Shown: positions 10,430 to 21,461 of the stretch, piece after piece | How positions within the stretch are numbered: the first letter of the stretch is position 1 | Layout: the number at the start of each line of letters is the position of its first letter | DNA from: Tolypeutes matacus | Lineage: Eukaryota > Chordata > Mammalia > Cingulata > Chlamyphoridae | DNA: 64,000 bases | Assembly (NCBI GenBank): GCA_026826555.1 | Contig: JAKSZT010053928.1 | Coordinates: forward strand, 1,450,629 to 1,514,628 | Direction: 5' to 3' | Notes under the pieces: model-generated | Told to the model about the DNA's origin: nothing | Databases searched by the model: none | The model's input: the letters and a program-made list of their open reading frames with translations, nothing else | Position numbers and translations under genes: made by a program

Positions 10430-11910
10430 AAGCAAAAGTCACTAAGTGACCTTCATATCTAGATATGTGTTCACCCATGTTTAACTCTAATGCATGCCAC
10501 CTAAGAAGCTCTAAGCCCTCGCCCTTCCTCTACTTCAAATTCACATGGGTGGTGTAGAAGCCAAGGGGTATCATCTAAGCATTTATGAACATACTTGGTG
10601 TCTCTCAACCTAGCAGTAGAAGCTTGGAATTGTTAGTGCCAAGTAGATGTCATCAACCTCCAGTATTTTATGAGCCTCTTAAAAGGGTGAGTATCCAGGA
10701 ATGATACTTGAGCAGTTTGTCAGGGCACCGTGCAATAACTACCCTAAGGAGCTGCTTCTTGGACTGAAATCAAATTGCAATGGCTCCACACAGCCGATGG
10801 AGGTTTTAATATCAGTCCAGTCCATCACCCACAGAGAATGCTATTAATAACCAGGTAAAAGCCTTTGTGTATAAGCTGATTCCATTTACAGTTATATCAT
10901 GTCAGGCGGATGTCAGCGTCCTATCTTGTCTCAGCCATAATGATGGCTAATATGATCCATACAGGATAATAGATGGGGTGGGAAGGATTACAGAGTTAAA
11001 AATCAATCAGGGCTTTCTCATACATTTCTGTGCTTTTGTGGCTGGTTAAATCATCAAAGTCTCAAGATTGATTTTTTTTTGCTTTAGTAATCAATCCTTC
11101 ACAATCTGTTATCTCTTTCCTCCTCTTTCTCCCCACTGCCCCCACCTTTTTAAAGACATGTAGACAAGAGTTAAGTTCTTTCTCTGGATAAATACAGAGA
11201 TGCACTCTTTGCCTGAGAGGGAAGATTTATCACGTTTTGAAGGCAGAGCTGAAAAGTTGTGCTTGCTACTCTACTAGATAGGCAAGATTTGGATTTGATA
11301 AGATGAAATAGTTTGTTCTTTTCAAAAATAAGTCATTTTGTACCTGGATATTTGGTACGTTATTTTCATCAGCTAAAGTAGAAACTCAGTTTATATCTCT
11401 AAAGGAAATCTGGTTATGACATTTAAACTGTGACATGTTAGCCTGAAACAGTGGCATCCTCAAGTGCCGAATGCAGCAACAGATCACATCTCTGACTTTT
11501 GAGATATATATGATGTATATGCGTGAACTTATTTACTAAGGTTCTAAGGCACAGCAGTGAGAGCGCTAATTTGATACAGATCAGCTCAAAGGGGAAGCCA
11601 TATATCTGCTATTCTTGAGAAGTTAGACAACTTTGGACAAAAAAAAAACTATAAAAATTCAAGAAATTGTCTTGGGACAGGTTGGCAGCCGCAAGTAAAT
11701 ATAGGGAGAGGCAAAAGGAGAGACAGTAAAGCGTGAGATTTGGTAATGGGTAAGAGGTGGGACAGGAACCTCCTGATGGGGCCTTTGAGGAATTGGGAGG
11801 GGCCCCGTGTGTCAGCACAACTTATCTGTTCCCAGTACAGCAAGTGGTGTCAAGAGGGCCAGCTTGGAGTGATAGCACTCTATAGGTGTCAGGAGCATAT
11901 GAATTTGGAA
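10430..11910. other. Intergenic stretch; candidate conserved non-coding segment at 10,700-11,110
   Basis: No repeat recognised. The sub-segment 10,700-11,110 is low in CpG decay and rich in TAAT/ATTA and TGATT words (taatatcagtcc, ctattaataaccagg, aaaaatcaatcagggc, gtaatcaatcc), the composition often seen in developmental enhancers. Conservation cannot be judged from one sequence. Confidence 0.25.
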
Positions 11911-11919
11911 GGGGCCATT

Positions 11920-12090
11920 CATTCACTCACATCACAATCTTTTATTAAACAGGCACTGTGCTGGGAGCAGCAAATGCAAACAGACATCCTCAAGGAACTC
12001 ATTGTCTTCTGTGGGAAAGAGATGTAAACAAATAATTTGAATGCAATGAGATAACTGCCACTGTTGATGGGTACACAAGACCTGGAATGT
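11920..12090 (-). repeat. L2 3' end (antisense)
   Basis: tattaaacaggcactgtgct, gggagcagcaaatgcaaaca and cctcaaggaactcattgtc are the antisense L2 tail. Confidence 0.6.
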
Positions 12091-12479
12091 ACTCTGAGCA
12101 GGAAGGCAGTGGGAAGCCTGAAGGCTCAGTGGCAGCCTGGGAAGGACAATCCAGTAGCTGTCTTCACAGTAGTCTAAATGTTTCCTGTGCCTAATGCCTT
12201 CCATTTGCCCCTCCAGAATTACTCATCGTCCTCTACTCTAGGAGGACCAATAGTGTTTCCTGACAGGAGATTGAGGTTAGGATGTTTATTCCCCAAGCAG
12301 CCTTTTAAAGGTGGCTGCGCCCCCTGCCCAAAGGTCAGAGCTTCTCTTGAGGCAGCACTTTCTCTTCCTGGGTTCTGGCAGCCTCCTTTCCCATTCCCTT
12401 TAAGCCTAGGGGTAAGAGCTTTGGTCTCTAGCACTATTCCTTGGGATTTCCTTATACCCAACCCACACATTTATAAATT

Positions 12480-13245
12480 GTCACTTTATAAACTCCTCTC
12501 AAATTATCTTGATTTGGGGGCATGGTCTGCTTCCTGCTGTGACCCTGACTGCTTGGTCCATATCTCAATTTCATTACTCCCTTGTCACTGCTACCAACCT
12601 CTCCAGGCTACTGCTATCTCCAGCAATAGCTTCCTAATTCACTCTCTGATTTCACTCTTGTGTTTTTCTACCACCTATTAACTACACAGTAGCCAAAACT
12701 ATCTTTTGAAAAATGGGAATCAGATCACGACAATGTCTTGCTAAAAACCCTTCGATGGCTGCCCAACGCTTTTGTAAAATCCAGAGTTCCTTCCCTGCCT
12801 TAGAAAACCCTTCATAAAGTAAGCCTTTCCATTCCAACCTCATATTCCAGCTACCCTGGCCTTTCTGATCATGCAAATACTCCAATGCTTTCCATCAAAT
12901 GGTTGCTCTTTCTGTCAGTCACATCTCAGAGGGGTCTTCCATGACACCAAACTAAAGTGGCCAACCAGTTGTTTTCTGTCACATCAAGTTATTCCAATTT
13001 TCTACATAGCTTCCTCCCTTCCTGCTCCCCTCCCTTTATCACTCTTTCTCTCTCTAAATCTCTATCTATCATATAATCCATCTATCAACTATCTATTGAT
13101 TGACCTATCATCCTCCTTCCACTAGAATGTAAGCTCTATTGGAACAGGCAACTTGTTTCTCTTGCTTTGTACTATATCTCCACCACTTCATACAGTACCT
13201 GATATATAGAAAGCAATAAATAAGTATTTGTTGAATGAATGAATG
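12480..13245 (+). mobile_element. L2 LINE 3' end (sense)
   Basis: The order of L2 3'-end phrases is intact: cagatcacgacaatgtcttg, ccttcgatggctgcccaac, atgctttccatcaaatgg, ggggtcttccatgacacc, actagaatgtaagctctatt, tacagtacctgatatataga and aataagtatttgttgaatga. It is non-coding and ancient. Bases 13,103-13,142 are the source-like copy of a 40-bp segment found again at the L1 3' junction (13,867-13,906). Confidence 0.85.
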
Positions 13246-13419
13246 AGCAAATCAGAGGACCCATTCCTTGAAGAAGCAAGGAATGAGTCTAGCTTCCAAA
13301 ACAGAGATTCAATCAGGAAAAATAGAAGGATTTGGCTACTAGACTTGGTAGGATTAGATAGAAATTCATTTTTTTGGAACTGGGGTAATGGCCAGACAAG
13401 AATTTCAGAATTGTGCTAG

Positions 13420-13866
13420 AGTGGAGATTCTTAACATTTATTGGGTGTGCCATGGATTCCTTGGCAGTCTGATGATGCTGATGAACTCCTCCTCAGAAAA
13501 ATATTTTTAATGTATAAAATAAATTATCTAGAAATACAAGAAATACCAATTATATTGAAATATAGTTATCAAAATATTTTAAAATTATGATATGTTTTAT
13601 TAATAGATTAATAATAAAATCTAGCAGTGAGTCTAATAACCACCAGAAGTTTGAAGTAGTGATAAGTGTGATATTTTTGAGACATCTGCAACAACAAACA
13701 TGGTGATAGGGAAATACCTGTGATTTCTCTAAGTCCCATAAATGCTAACTCTATTCTGGTTTGTTCTCTATGTTCACAGTTTAAGGAAATGCTAAGTTTA
13801 GTTAGAATTTAGTGAAAAAAATATTTTTTTTCTCATCCAAGTTCATAGATTTCCTGAATTCTATCC
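13420..13866 (+). mobile_element. hAT-type non-autonomous DNA transposon fossil, right end missing
   Basis: The run gtgtgccatggattccttgg, agtctgatgatgctgatgaa, attgaaatatagttatcaaa, gaagtagtgataagtgtgat and catccaagttcatagatttc matches an old eutherian DNA transposon whose far end reads …ctgaaatctatccatggaccccaggttaagaacccctg. Here the match stops at ttctatccac, so roughly the last 20-25 bp, including one terminal inverted repeat, is gone. The exact family name is not certain. Confidence 0.55.
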
Positions 13867-13906
13867 ACCTATCATCCTCCTTCCAATAGAATGTAAGCTC
13901 TATTGG
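13867..13906 (+). repeat. 40-bp duplicate of L2 sequence at the L1/hAT junction
   Basis: Identical to 13,103-13,142 except one base (ccttccaatag here, ccttccactag there). It begins acctatcatcctcc and ends gctctattgg, then runs straight into L1 3'UTR sequence. The single change makes ccaatag...ctattgg an inverted repeat. L2 copies normally differ by a quarter of their bases, so this is a recent copy of the local L2, not an independent insertion. Confidence 0.8.
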
Positions 13907-16397
13907 GGTGTCTCCCACTCAGTTCTGAGTGGTGTGTGCTGATTTAAAATGGCCTACATCCGTTGCCACAACGGTACTCAGGACAACCTCCAACTCCCAA
14001 AGAAGCCCCTGTATTTCAACTGCTCATCCCCTCCCTACCCCAAAAGTGTCAAGTGTCCACTGGATCCACCTCATTGTTATAATTTCTTCCATTGCTAGAA
14101 TCATCATATGTGAACAAGAGAATACCATCAAGTCCACTCTAGTCCATAGTTCTTCCCCCAATCCTGAGGAGACTGGGATGGTGATGTCCACTCCAACTCC
14201 AAGTGAGAGAGGGCTTATATCCCATGGATATGGTGGGTGGGATGATCTTGCCTGCAGATACAGGCCCTTTCCGTTCCCTGGGATGGCCATTGCCCATCGT
14301 TGTCTCCTCACCAGGTGGCTTGGATGAGTCCATTGAGCTGTAGGGTAGGAGTTGCAGCACCACCTAGATTTCATGCACACCTGGCACATAGGTAGGCGGG
14401 AGGCTCCAGTCTCTGGAAGTATACCTAAAAACTCCAGCATCACATATAGGTTTGAATAGAAGGGACTGGTGAACCATGTGCAAGGAGGACTTATTTGAGT
14501 CTAATTCTGTCACTCTCAGGAGCACAGATTCCAAAATAGAACCCACTGATAAGGCATCAGTCTCTGGGGCTATCCCCCCCTTATATAGGACCAGGGTGTC
14601 TCCGGAGCTCTCAGGAACCCCAATGAGTGCGGTGATAGGCACTTAGATGTTCTATGAGCTCTTACTGAGGTGTGCGTAAGAGTTACCTCTGGGATGACCT
14701 CCCGACTCTCTTTGAAGTCTCTTAGCCACTTGAACTCATTTGTCTTTACCATTTCCCCCTTTTATTCAAGGTCTTTTTCCAGTTGTGTTGCAAGTTGGCA
14801 CTTGGGAAAAGTTTTCAATTAGCAATAATCGTGCCTCAGATAAACCTCATTGGCTACGATACTGCCACTGTGCAAAGCTGCCAGTTGGCACTTGGTATTA
14901 ATCCCTCGTTGCCAGGGAGGCTCATCCCCGGGAGTCATGTCCCACGTTGGGGGGAAGGTAATGCAATCATATGCTGAGTTTGGCTTAGAGAGAGGCCACA
15001 TTTGAGCAACAAGGAGGCTCTCAGGTGGCAACCCTTAGGCACCCCACAACTGCAGGCTAAGTCTCATTTACAAGAGCAAAGACTCACAAGGGTAGTCATC
15101 AATAATAATAATAAAAAAAAACATCAGTGGGTCATCCTATTTTGACAGGCACTGTCCCTACACTCAGAGGACTATTGTTGCTCCCTTGGAGACTGTGACA
15201 GAGCTCTCCAGGCTAGGAATTCAGATTCCCTCATTTATTGTGTGATTATCCACCCATCGTGACCATGCCCCATCCCTCGATCCTTTGAATGATTTTGTAT
15301 ATCTTTCAAGTATATTCGGATGAACCAATCCTGACGAACCCCCCCCCCCCAATAATCCCCCGCAGTACCCACTGTAACCCTTCTGTGATCCAAATCCTCC
15401 ATGAACATTTAGTCCATAAAATAATCAAATACACTTACTAGGAAAAAGAAACAAGTGTGATAAGCATACATGCAAGAGACAAACATAAGGAAACTCAGGG
15501 GAAAAAAAAAAAAGAGAGAGAAGGAAAAAAAACAAATAATCAAACAAAGAACAAAACAAAATAAAATATAATTAGTGGATTGGGACATTCAAAAAATGGG
15601 CAAAAAAGCAAAGGAAATGCCTTTAATATATATATATATATTCATTTTTTTTCCCTTTCTCTTTTCTTTTTTCCTTTTTTCCTTCCCTTTATCTCTGTGT
15701 TATCGGATGTCTGGTGTGCCATGACACCTTCCTCCTCTCAATCCCCATTGTCTCCCAATTTTTCATTTAATTTTCAAAGAAGTTTAGGTCACAGCAAAGT
15801 CACACACGGAGTGCCGGAGACTCCCAGATACCAAACCACCCCCCCTTCCCCACTCCATATTAACTCCGCCCCCCCCCTTTTTTTTTGGTTGTTAGCATTG
15901 TTATAACTGTTATGCAGATAGCAAAATATAGCAACTAAATATTGTCAGTGATTTACATTATAGTTTACAATTTAGATGATACAGTTTAATAATTTTGATG
16001 CTATTTACCATGTCCTGTGTCCATTACTGTAAGGTAATGAAAAACCTTCCCCATGACCACCAAACAACCCATTAGATCTTGACTGTTCCCTTCTCCCCAG
16101 CCCCCCAGGGCCCGTGATACCCCCCTCTCCCAACCCATGGAATGTCAAGATTCACATTTACATGCCCTGGGGATTTGAACCAGCCCTTCCTAATCCACCC
16201 ACACCCCAGTGCTGCACCACCAAACCCAGGAACACCACCACTCATCTGCCCCATCCCCCAACATACAACCACACTCTATCCCTTTACCATAGATTATGTC
16301 CATATGGGTGATGGCTCAAAGCCTGCTCTTCTCTTACTCTCCTTTGTTAACCTATCTTTCAGACAATGGTTCTCAGAGACTGCTCACTTTCCTCAGT
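13907..16397 (-). other. L1 3'UTR, about 2.4 kb, two-part
   Basis: The ORF2-proximal part (about 15,740-16,397) resembles the simpler L1 3'UTRs seen at 25.7 and 49.9 kb. The distal part (13,907-15,035) matches 60,020-61,035 of the L1-derived element at 59.5-62.8 kb nearly base for base over long stretches (cagtctctggaagtatacct versus cagtctctggaactacatct, and gcaggctcatccc-like text near 14,920). Between them at 15,480-15,720 lie A-rich and then T-rich/pyrimidine tracts, which read as a purine-rich tract on the L1 strand, a usual L1 3'UTR feature. Confidence 0.7.
14806..14879 (-). pseudogene. U4 snRNA retropseudogene, 3'-truncated
   Basis: The minus strand reads agctttgcacagtggcagta, then tcgtagccaatgaggtttat and onward to attgctaattgaaaactttt: the first ~75-79 nt of spliceosomal U4 snRNA (stem II, 5' stem-loop with the 15.5K/PRPF31 binding region). 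Only three differences from vertebrate U4 are visible, all at CpG sites decayed to TpG/CpA. A 17-bp duplication tgc(a/c)agttggcacttgg brackets it (14,789-14,805 and 14,879-14,895), and the related L1-derived element at 60.9 kb has the empty site. The 3' half of U4, including the Sm site, is absent and there is no poly-A. It is therefore a truncated retrocopy, not a gene. Confidence 0.95.
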
Positions 16398-19300
16398 TCA
16401 GATCAGTGAGGTCATATACTGTTCATCCTTCAGTGCCTGGCTTGCTTCACTCAACATAAGGTCTTCAAGATTCATCCACGTTATTCCATGTGTTAGCACT
16501 TTGTTCCTTCTTACCGCTGAGTAATATTCCATTGTATGTATGTGCCACATTTTGCTTATCCATTCGTCTGTTGATGGGCACCGGGGCTGATTCCAATTTT
16601 TGGCAATGGTGAACAATGCCGCTATGAACATTGGTGTGCATATATCTGTTTGTATTTTTGTTTTCAGTTCTTCTGGGTATATACCCAGCAGTGGAATTGC
16701 TGGATCATATGGAAGATCTATTGCTAGTTTTCTGAGGAACCGCCAAACTGTCCTCCACAGTGGCTGGACCATACCGCAGTCCCACCAGCAGTGGATGAGG
16801 GTTCCTATTCCTCCACATCCTCTCCAACATTTAGTGTCTCCTGTTTTTTTAATAGCTGCCATTCTGATGGGTGTAAGATGGTATCTCATTGTAGTTTTGA
16901 TTTGCATTTCCCTGATAGCAAGTGATGTTGAGCATTTTTTCATGTGCTTTTTAGCCATTTGTATTTCTTCCTTGCAGAAGTGTCTTTTCAGGTCACTTGC
17001 CCATTTTTTATATGGGTTGTTTGAACTTTTATTTTCGAGGTGAAGGATTTCTTTATATATGCAGGATATTAGGCTCCTATCAGATATATGGTTGCCGAAT
17101 ATTTTTTCCCATTGGGTAGGTTGCCTTTTTATTTTCTTAATAACATCCTTAGAGGTGCAGAAGTTTTTAATTTTGAGGAGATCCCATTTATCAATTTTTT
17201 CTCTTGCTGCTCGTGCTTTGGCTGTGAAGTTCATGAAACCATTTCCTATTACAAGTTCCTGTAGATGCTTCCCTACATTATCTTCCAAGGTTTTTATGGT
17301 TTTGGCTCTTATATTTAGATCTTTGATCCATCTTGAGTTGATTTTTGTATAAGGTGTGAGATGGTATTCTTCTCTCATTCTTTTGGATATGGATATCCAG
17401 TTCTCCAAGCACCACTTGTTAAAGAGGCCACTCTCTCCCAACTGAGTGGGTTTCGTGGCCTTGTCAAATATCAGATGACTGTATATGCGAGGATCTATAT
17501 CAGAACTCTCAATCCAGTTCCATTGGTCAGTAGGTCTATCCTTGTGCCAATACCACGCAGTTTTGATCACTGTAGCTTTGTAGTATGTTTTAAAGTCAGG
17601 TAATGTGATACCTCCAACTTCATTTTTCTTTTTCAATATATCTTTGGCAATTCGGGGCCTCTTGCCTCTCCAAATATATTTTGTGGTTAGTTTTTCCAGT
17701 TCCTTAAAAAGTATATTGTTGACTTTTATTGGGATTGCATTAAATCTGTAGATTAGTTTGGGTAGGATAGACATCTTGATGATGTTTAGTCTTCCCATCC
17801 ATGAACAGGGAATATTTTTCCATTTATTTAAGTCTTCTTTGATTTCCTTTAACAGTGTTGTGTAGTTTTCTGTATAAAAGTCCTTTACAGGGAAGCGGCT
17901 GTGGCTCGATCAGTGGGGCTCCCGTTTGCCATGTGGGGGGCCCCGGGTTCGGTTCCCGGGGCCTCCTGGTGGGGGCGGGCCCGCCCGCGTGGCGTGGTTG
18001 GCTGACCCAGCGAGCACGGGCACCAGGGGGGGGATAAATGAATAAATAAAATCTTAAAAAAAAAAAAAAAAAAAAGTCCTTTACATCTTTAGTTAAATTT
18101 ATTCCTAGGTATTTGATTCTTTTGTTTACTATTGTAAATGGTATTTTTTTCCTGATTTCCTCCTCTGTTTGCTGGTTATTGGTGTACAGAAATGCTACTG
18201 ATTTTTGAGCATTGATCTTATAGCCTGCAACATTACTGAAATCCTTTATAAGTTCTAGAAGCCTTGTTGTCAATTTCTCAGGACTTTCTATGTATAGGAT
18301 CATGTCATCTGCAAATAATGAAATTTTTACTTCTTCTTTTCCAATCTGGATGCCTTTTATGTCCTTTTCTTGTCTCAGTGCTCGTGCAAGTACTTCTAAG
18401 ACAATGTTAAATAGGAGTGGTGATAGTGGGCATCCTTGTCTTGTTCCCGATCTCAGAGGGAAGGCTTTTAGGATTTCACCGTTGAAAATGATGTTTGCTT
18501 TGGGTTTTTCATATATACCCTTTATCATTTTCAGAAAGTTTCCATCTATTCCTATCTTTTGTAGTGTTTTTATGAGGAAAGAGTGCTGTATTTTGTCGAA
18601 TGCTTTTTCTGCATCTATGGAGATGATCATGTGATTTTTTTCTTTCAGTTTGTTTATGTGGTGTATTACATTGATTGATTTTCTTATATTGAACCATCCT
18701 TGCATACCTGGGATGAAACCCACTTGGTCATGGTGTATAATCCTTTTGATATGTTGTTGAATGCGATTAGCAAGTATTTTGTTAAGGATTTTAGCATCTA
18801 GGTTCATTAGAGAAATTGGTCTGTAATTTTCCTTTCTTGTGGTATCTTTATTTGGTTTTGGTATTAGGGTAATGTTGGCATCATAGAATGAGTTAGGTAG
18901 TATTCCTTCTACTTCTATTTTTTGGAAGAGCTTAAGTAGAATTGGTGTTAGCTCTTTCCGGAATGTTTGGTAGAATTCAGCTGTGAAGCCATCTGGTCCT
19001 GGACTCTTCTTAGTTGGGAGGTTTTTAATGACTGAGTCTATCTCTTTACTTGTAATTGGGCTGTTGAGTTCATCTATTTCTTCTTTCATCAATGTCGGCT
19101 GTTTGTGGGTTTCTAGAAACTTGTCCATTTCCTCTAAATTGTCATTCTTGTTGGCATATAATTTTTCAAAGTATCCTCTTATGATACTCTTTATTTCTGT
19201 GGGGTCAGTAGTGATATCACCTTGCTCATTCCTTATTTTATGTATTTGCATCTGTTCTTTCTTTTTCTTTGTTAGTCTGGCTAAGGGTTTGTCAATTTTG

Positions 19301-20416
19301 TTGATATTCTCGAAGAACCAGCTTTTGGTTTTGTTTATTGTTTCCAGTGCTTTCTTATTCTCTATTTCATTTAGTTCTGCTCTAATCTTGGTTATTTCCT
19401 GCTTTCTACTTCCTTTAGGTTTAGTTTGTTGTTGTTATTCCAATTCCTCCAAGTGTGCAGTTAGGTCTTCAATTTTAGCTCTTTCTTCTTTTTTTATATA
19501 TGAATTTATGGCTATGAACTTCCCTCTCAGGACTGCTTTCGCTGCATCCCAAAGGTTTTGATATGTTGTGTTGTTGTTTTCATTAGTTTCAAGGTAGTTA
19601 CTGATTTCTTTTGAAATTTCCTCTTTGACCCACTGTTTGTCTAAGAGTGTGTTGTTTAACTTCCATATCCTTGTGCCTAACCTGTTTCTCTGGCCCTTAT
19701 TGATTTCCAACTTCATTCCGTTGTGGTCAGAGAAATTACTTTGTATAATCTCAATCTTTCTGAATTCATTGAGTGTTGTTTTGTGGCCTAGCTATTTTGG
19801 AGTCTATTTTGGAGTATGTTCCATGTGCACTGGAGAAGAATGTAAATCCCACTGTATTCGGGTGTAGTGTTCTGTATACGACTATTAAGTCAAAATCTTC
19901 TAATGTATTGTTGAGTGCCTTCGTTTCTTTATTGATTCTCTGCTTAGATGTTCTGTCTAATGATGATAGTGGTGTGTTGAAGTCCCCTGCTATAATTGTA
20001 GAGGAATTTATTTCTTCTCTTAGTTTTTCCAGAGTTTGCCTCACGTATTTTGAGGCACCTCGATTAGGTGCGTAAATGTTGATGATTGTTCTCTCTTCTT
20101 GAGAGATTACTCCTTTTACTAATATGTAGTGTCCATCTTTGTCTCTTACAATAGTTTTGCATTTAAAGTCTATTTTGTCTGATATTAAAATAGCTACTCC
20201 TGCCCTTTTTTGGCTATTGTTAGCTTGTAAAATGGTTTTCCAGCCATTCACTTTCAGCCTCCTTGAATCCCTGGGCCGAAGGTGGGTTTCTTGTAGACAG
20301 CATATAGATGGATCATATTTTCTTATCCATTCTGCCAATCTGTGTCTTTTGATTGGTGAATTTAATCCATTAACATTCAGTGTTATTACTCGTAACAAAT
20401 TTCTTACTTCAGTCAT
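16398..20416 (-). pseudogene. L1 ORF2 (endonuclease-reverse transcriptase), disabled
   Basis: Starts MTEVRNLLRVITLNVNGLNS, 64 bp after ORF1, and ends at the stop at 16,398; about 1,270 codons without insertions, the usual ORF2p length. The apurinic-endonuclease-like N-terminus shows TLNVNGLNSP, LQETH, IAGDFNTPLSSLDR and SSAHGTYSKID. The reverse transcriptase shows [40 protein letters not shown], the catalytic [10 protein letters not shown] near 18,300 and GINLTKD. The C-terminal cysteine region is at [18 protein letters not shown]. Breaks: a net +4 microduplication near 19,790-19,812 shifts frame at the end of the endonuclease, a TAA lies at 19,435-19,437, and a DAS SINE interrupts it at 17,890-18,071. 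The frame resumes across each break. Confidence 0.95.
17890..18071 (+). mobile_element. Monomeric DAS SINE inside L1 ORF2
   Basis: Starts gggaagcggctgtggctcga, has B box ggttcggttcccgg and a GC-rich body still rich in CpG (gggcccgcccgcgtggcg), and ends aataaataaaatctt plus poly-A. Perfect flanking duplication aaaagtcctttaca (17,876-17,889 and 18,072-18,085). The intact CpGs and clean duplication make it the youngest-looking SINE in the window, and it post-dates the L1 it sits in. Confidence 0.95.
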
Positions 20417-20480
20417 TTTTTCTTTGGGTTAATGCATGTCATATGTTGTTTTGTTTCTCTTTTTGAGTTTTCAGTTGTTT

Positions 20481-21461
20481 TTAAACTTTCCTCCAACTCT
20501 CTCTCCTTTGTTTTTTCCTTTCAACTTGTAGAGATTCCTTTAGTATTTCTTGAAGTGCTGGTTTCTTCTTGACATACTCTCTTAATTGCTGTTTATCTGT
20601 GAATATTTTGAACTCTCCATCATTTTTGAATGCCAATTTTGCTGGATAGAGAATTCGTGGCTAGAAGTTTTTTTCTTTTAGTGTTTTGACTATGTCATAC
20701 CACTGTCTTCTTGCCTCCATGGTTTCAGCTGAGAAATCAGCACTTAATCTTATTGTGCTTCCCTTGTATGTGATGGTTCTCTTTTCTCTTGCTGCCTTGA
20801 GTATTTTCTCTTTGTCTTGAGCATTGGACAATTTGACAAGTATATGTCTTGGAGTTGGCCTGTTGGGATTTATACTATTTGGGGTGCGCTGTGCTTCCTG
20901 GATCTGCACATCCATCTCTCTCAATAGAGTTGGGAAGTTTTCAGCCATAACTTCCTTCAACACTCCTTCTGTTCCCTTTCCCTTCTCTTCTCCTTCTGGG
21001 ATGCCCATAATGCGTATGTGTGTGCGTCTTGCATTATCGGTTAATTCCCTGAGACCATACTGGATTTTTTCTATCTTTTTGTCTATGTTTTCTACAATCT
21101 CTTTGATTTCAACTGTATTGTCTTCCATATCACTAATTCTTTCCTCTGCCTGTTCAATTCTGCTGCCATGCGAGTCCAGCGTCTTTTTCATTTCTTGACT
21201 TGTGTCTTTGTTCGCCATCATATCCATTACGTTTTTAGGTGTGTTAGTTATTTTTTCAGTATGTTCTCCCAGTGTCTTCTTTATATCCTTAATCTCTTCC
21301 TTCAGTTCTTTAAGTTGGTCCATGATATTTGTTTGGATAGCTTTGATTAGTTTTTCGATGTACTGCATTGCTTCCTGGTTTTTATTTTGTGCACTGGACT
21401 GGTCCATGTTTTCCAGTTTCTCAGAGTCATTTGTATTTTTCTGTTGCCCTCTGGTCATCAT
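20481..21461 (-). pseudogene. L1 ORF1 (RNA-binding chaperone) with one nonsense codon
   Basis: The minus-strand frame opens MMTRGQQKNTNDSEKLENMD. A coiled-coil segment (about residues 40-135, heptads such as IEQAEERISDMEDNTVEIKE) is followed by the RRM (ARRTHIRIMGIPEGEE, VMAENFPTLL) and the C-terminal domain (PRHILVKLSNAQDKEKILKA, SADFSAETMEARRQW). This is the standard L1 ORF1p order; the protein trimerises and coats L1 RNA. A TAG at 20,661-20,663 ends it after 266 residues, but the same frame continues with PRILYPAKLAF, FTDKQQLREYV and KKPALQEILKESLQVE to a TAA at 20,481-20,483. Length without the stop is about 326 residues, normal for the family. Confidence 0.95.

Noticed and set aside
12178..12681. 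167-codon plus-strand open frame
   Set aside because: The second half is L2 3'-end sequence and the first half is unrelated. No conserved protein is recognised.
14024..14443. 139-codon frame shared with a similar frame at 60.0-60.5 kb
   Set aside because: Both lie in the L1 3'UTR on the L1 sense strand, in different phases with different starts. The shared sequence is the repeat itself, with no sign of a maintained protein.
14806..14879. A functional U4 snRNA gene
   Set aside because: The 3' half including the Sm site and 3' stem-loop is missing, and target-site duplications mark it as a retrocopy.
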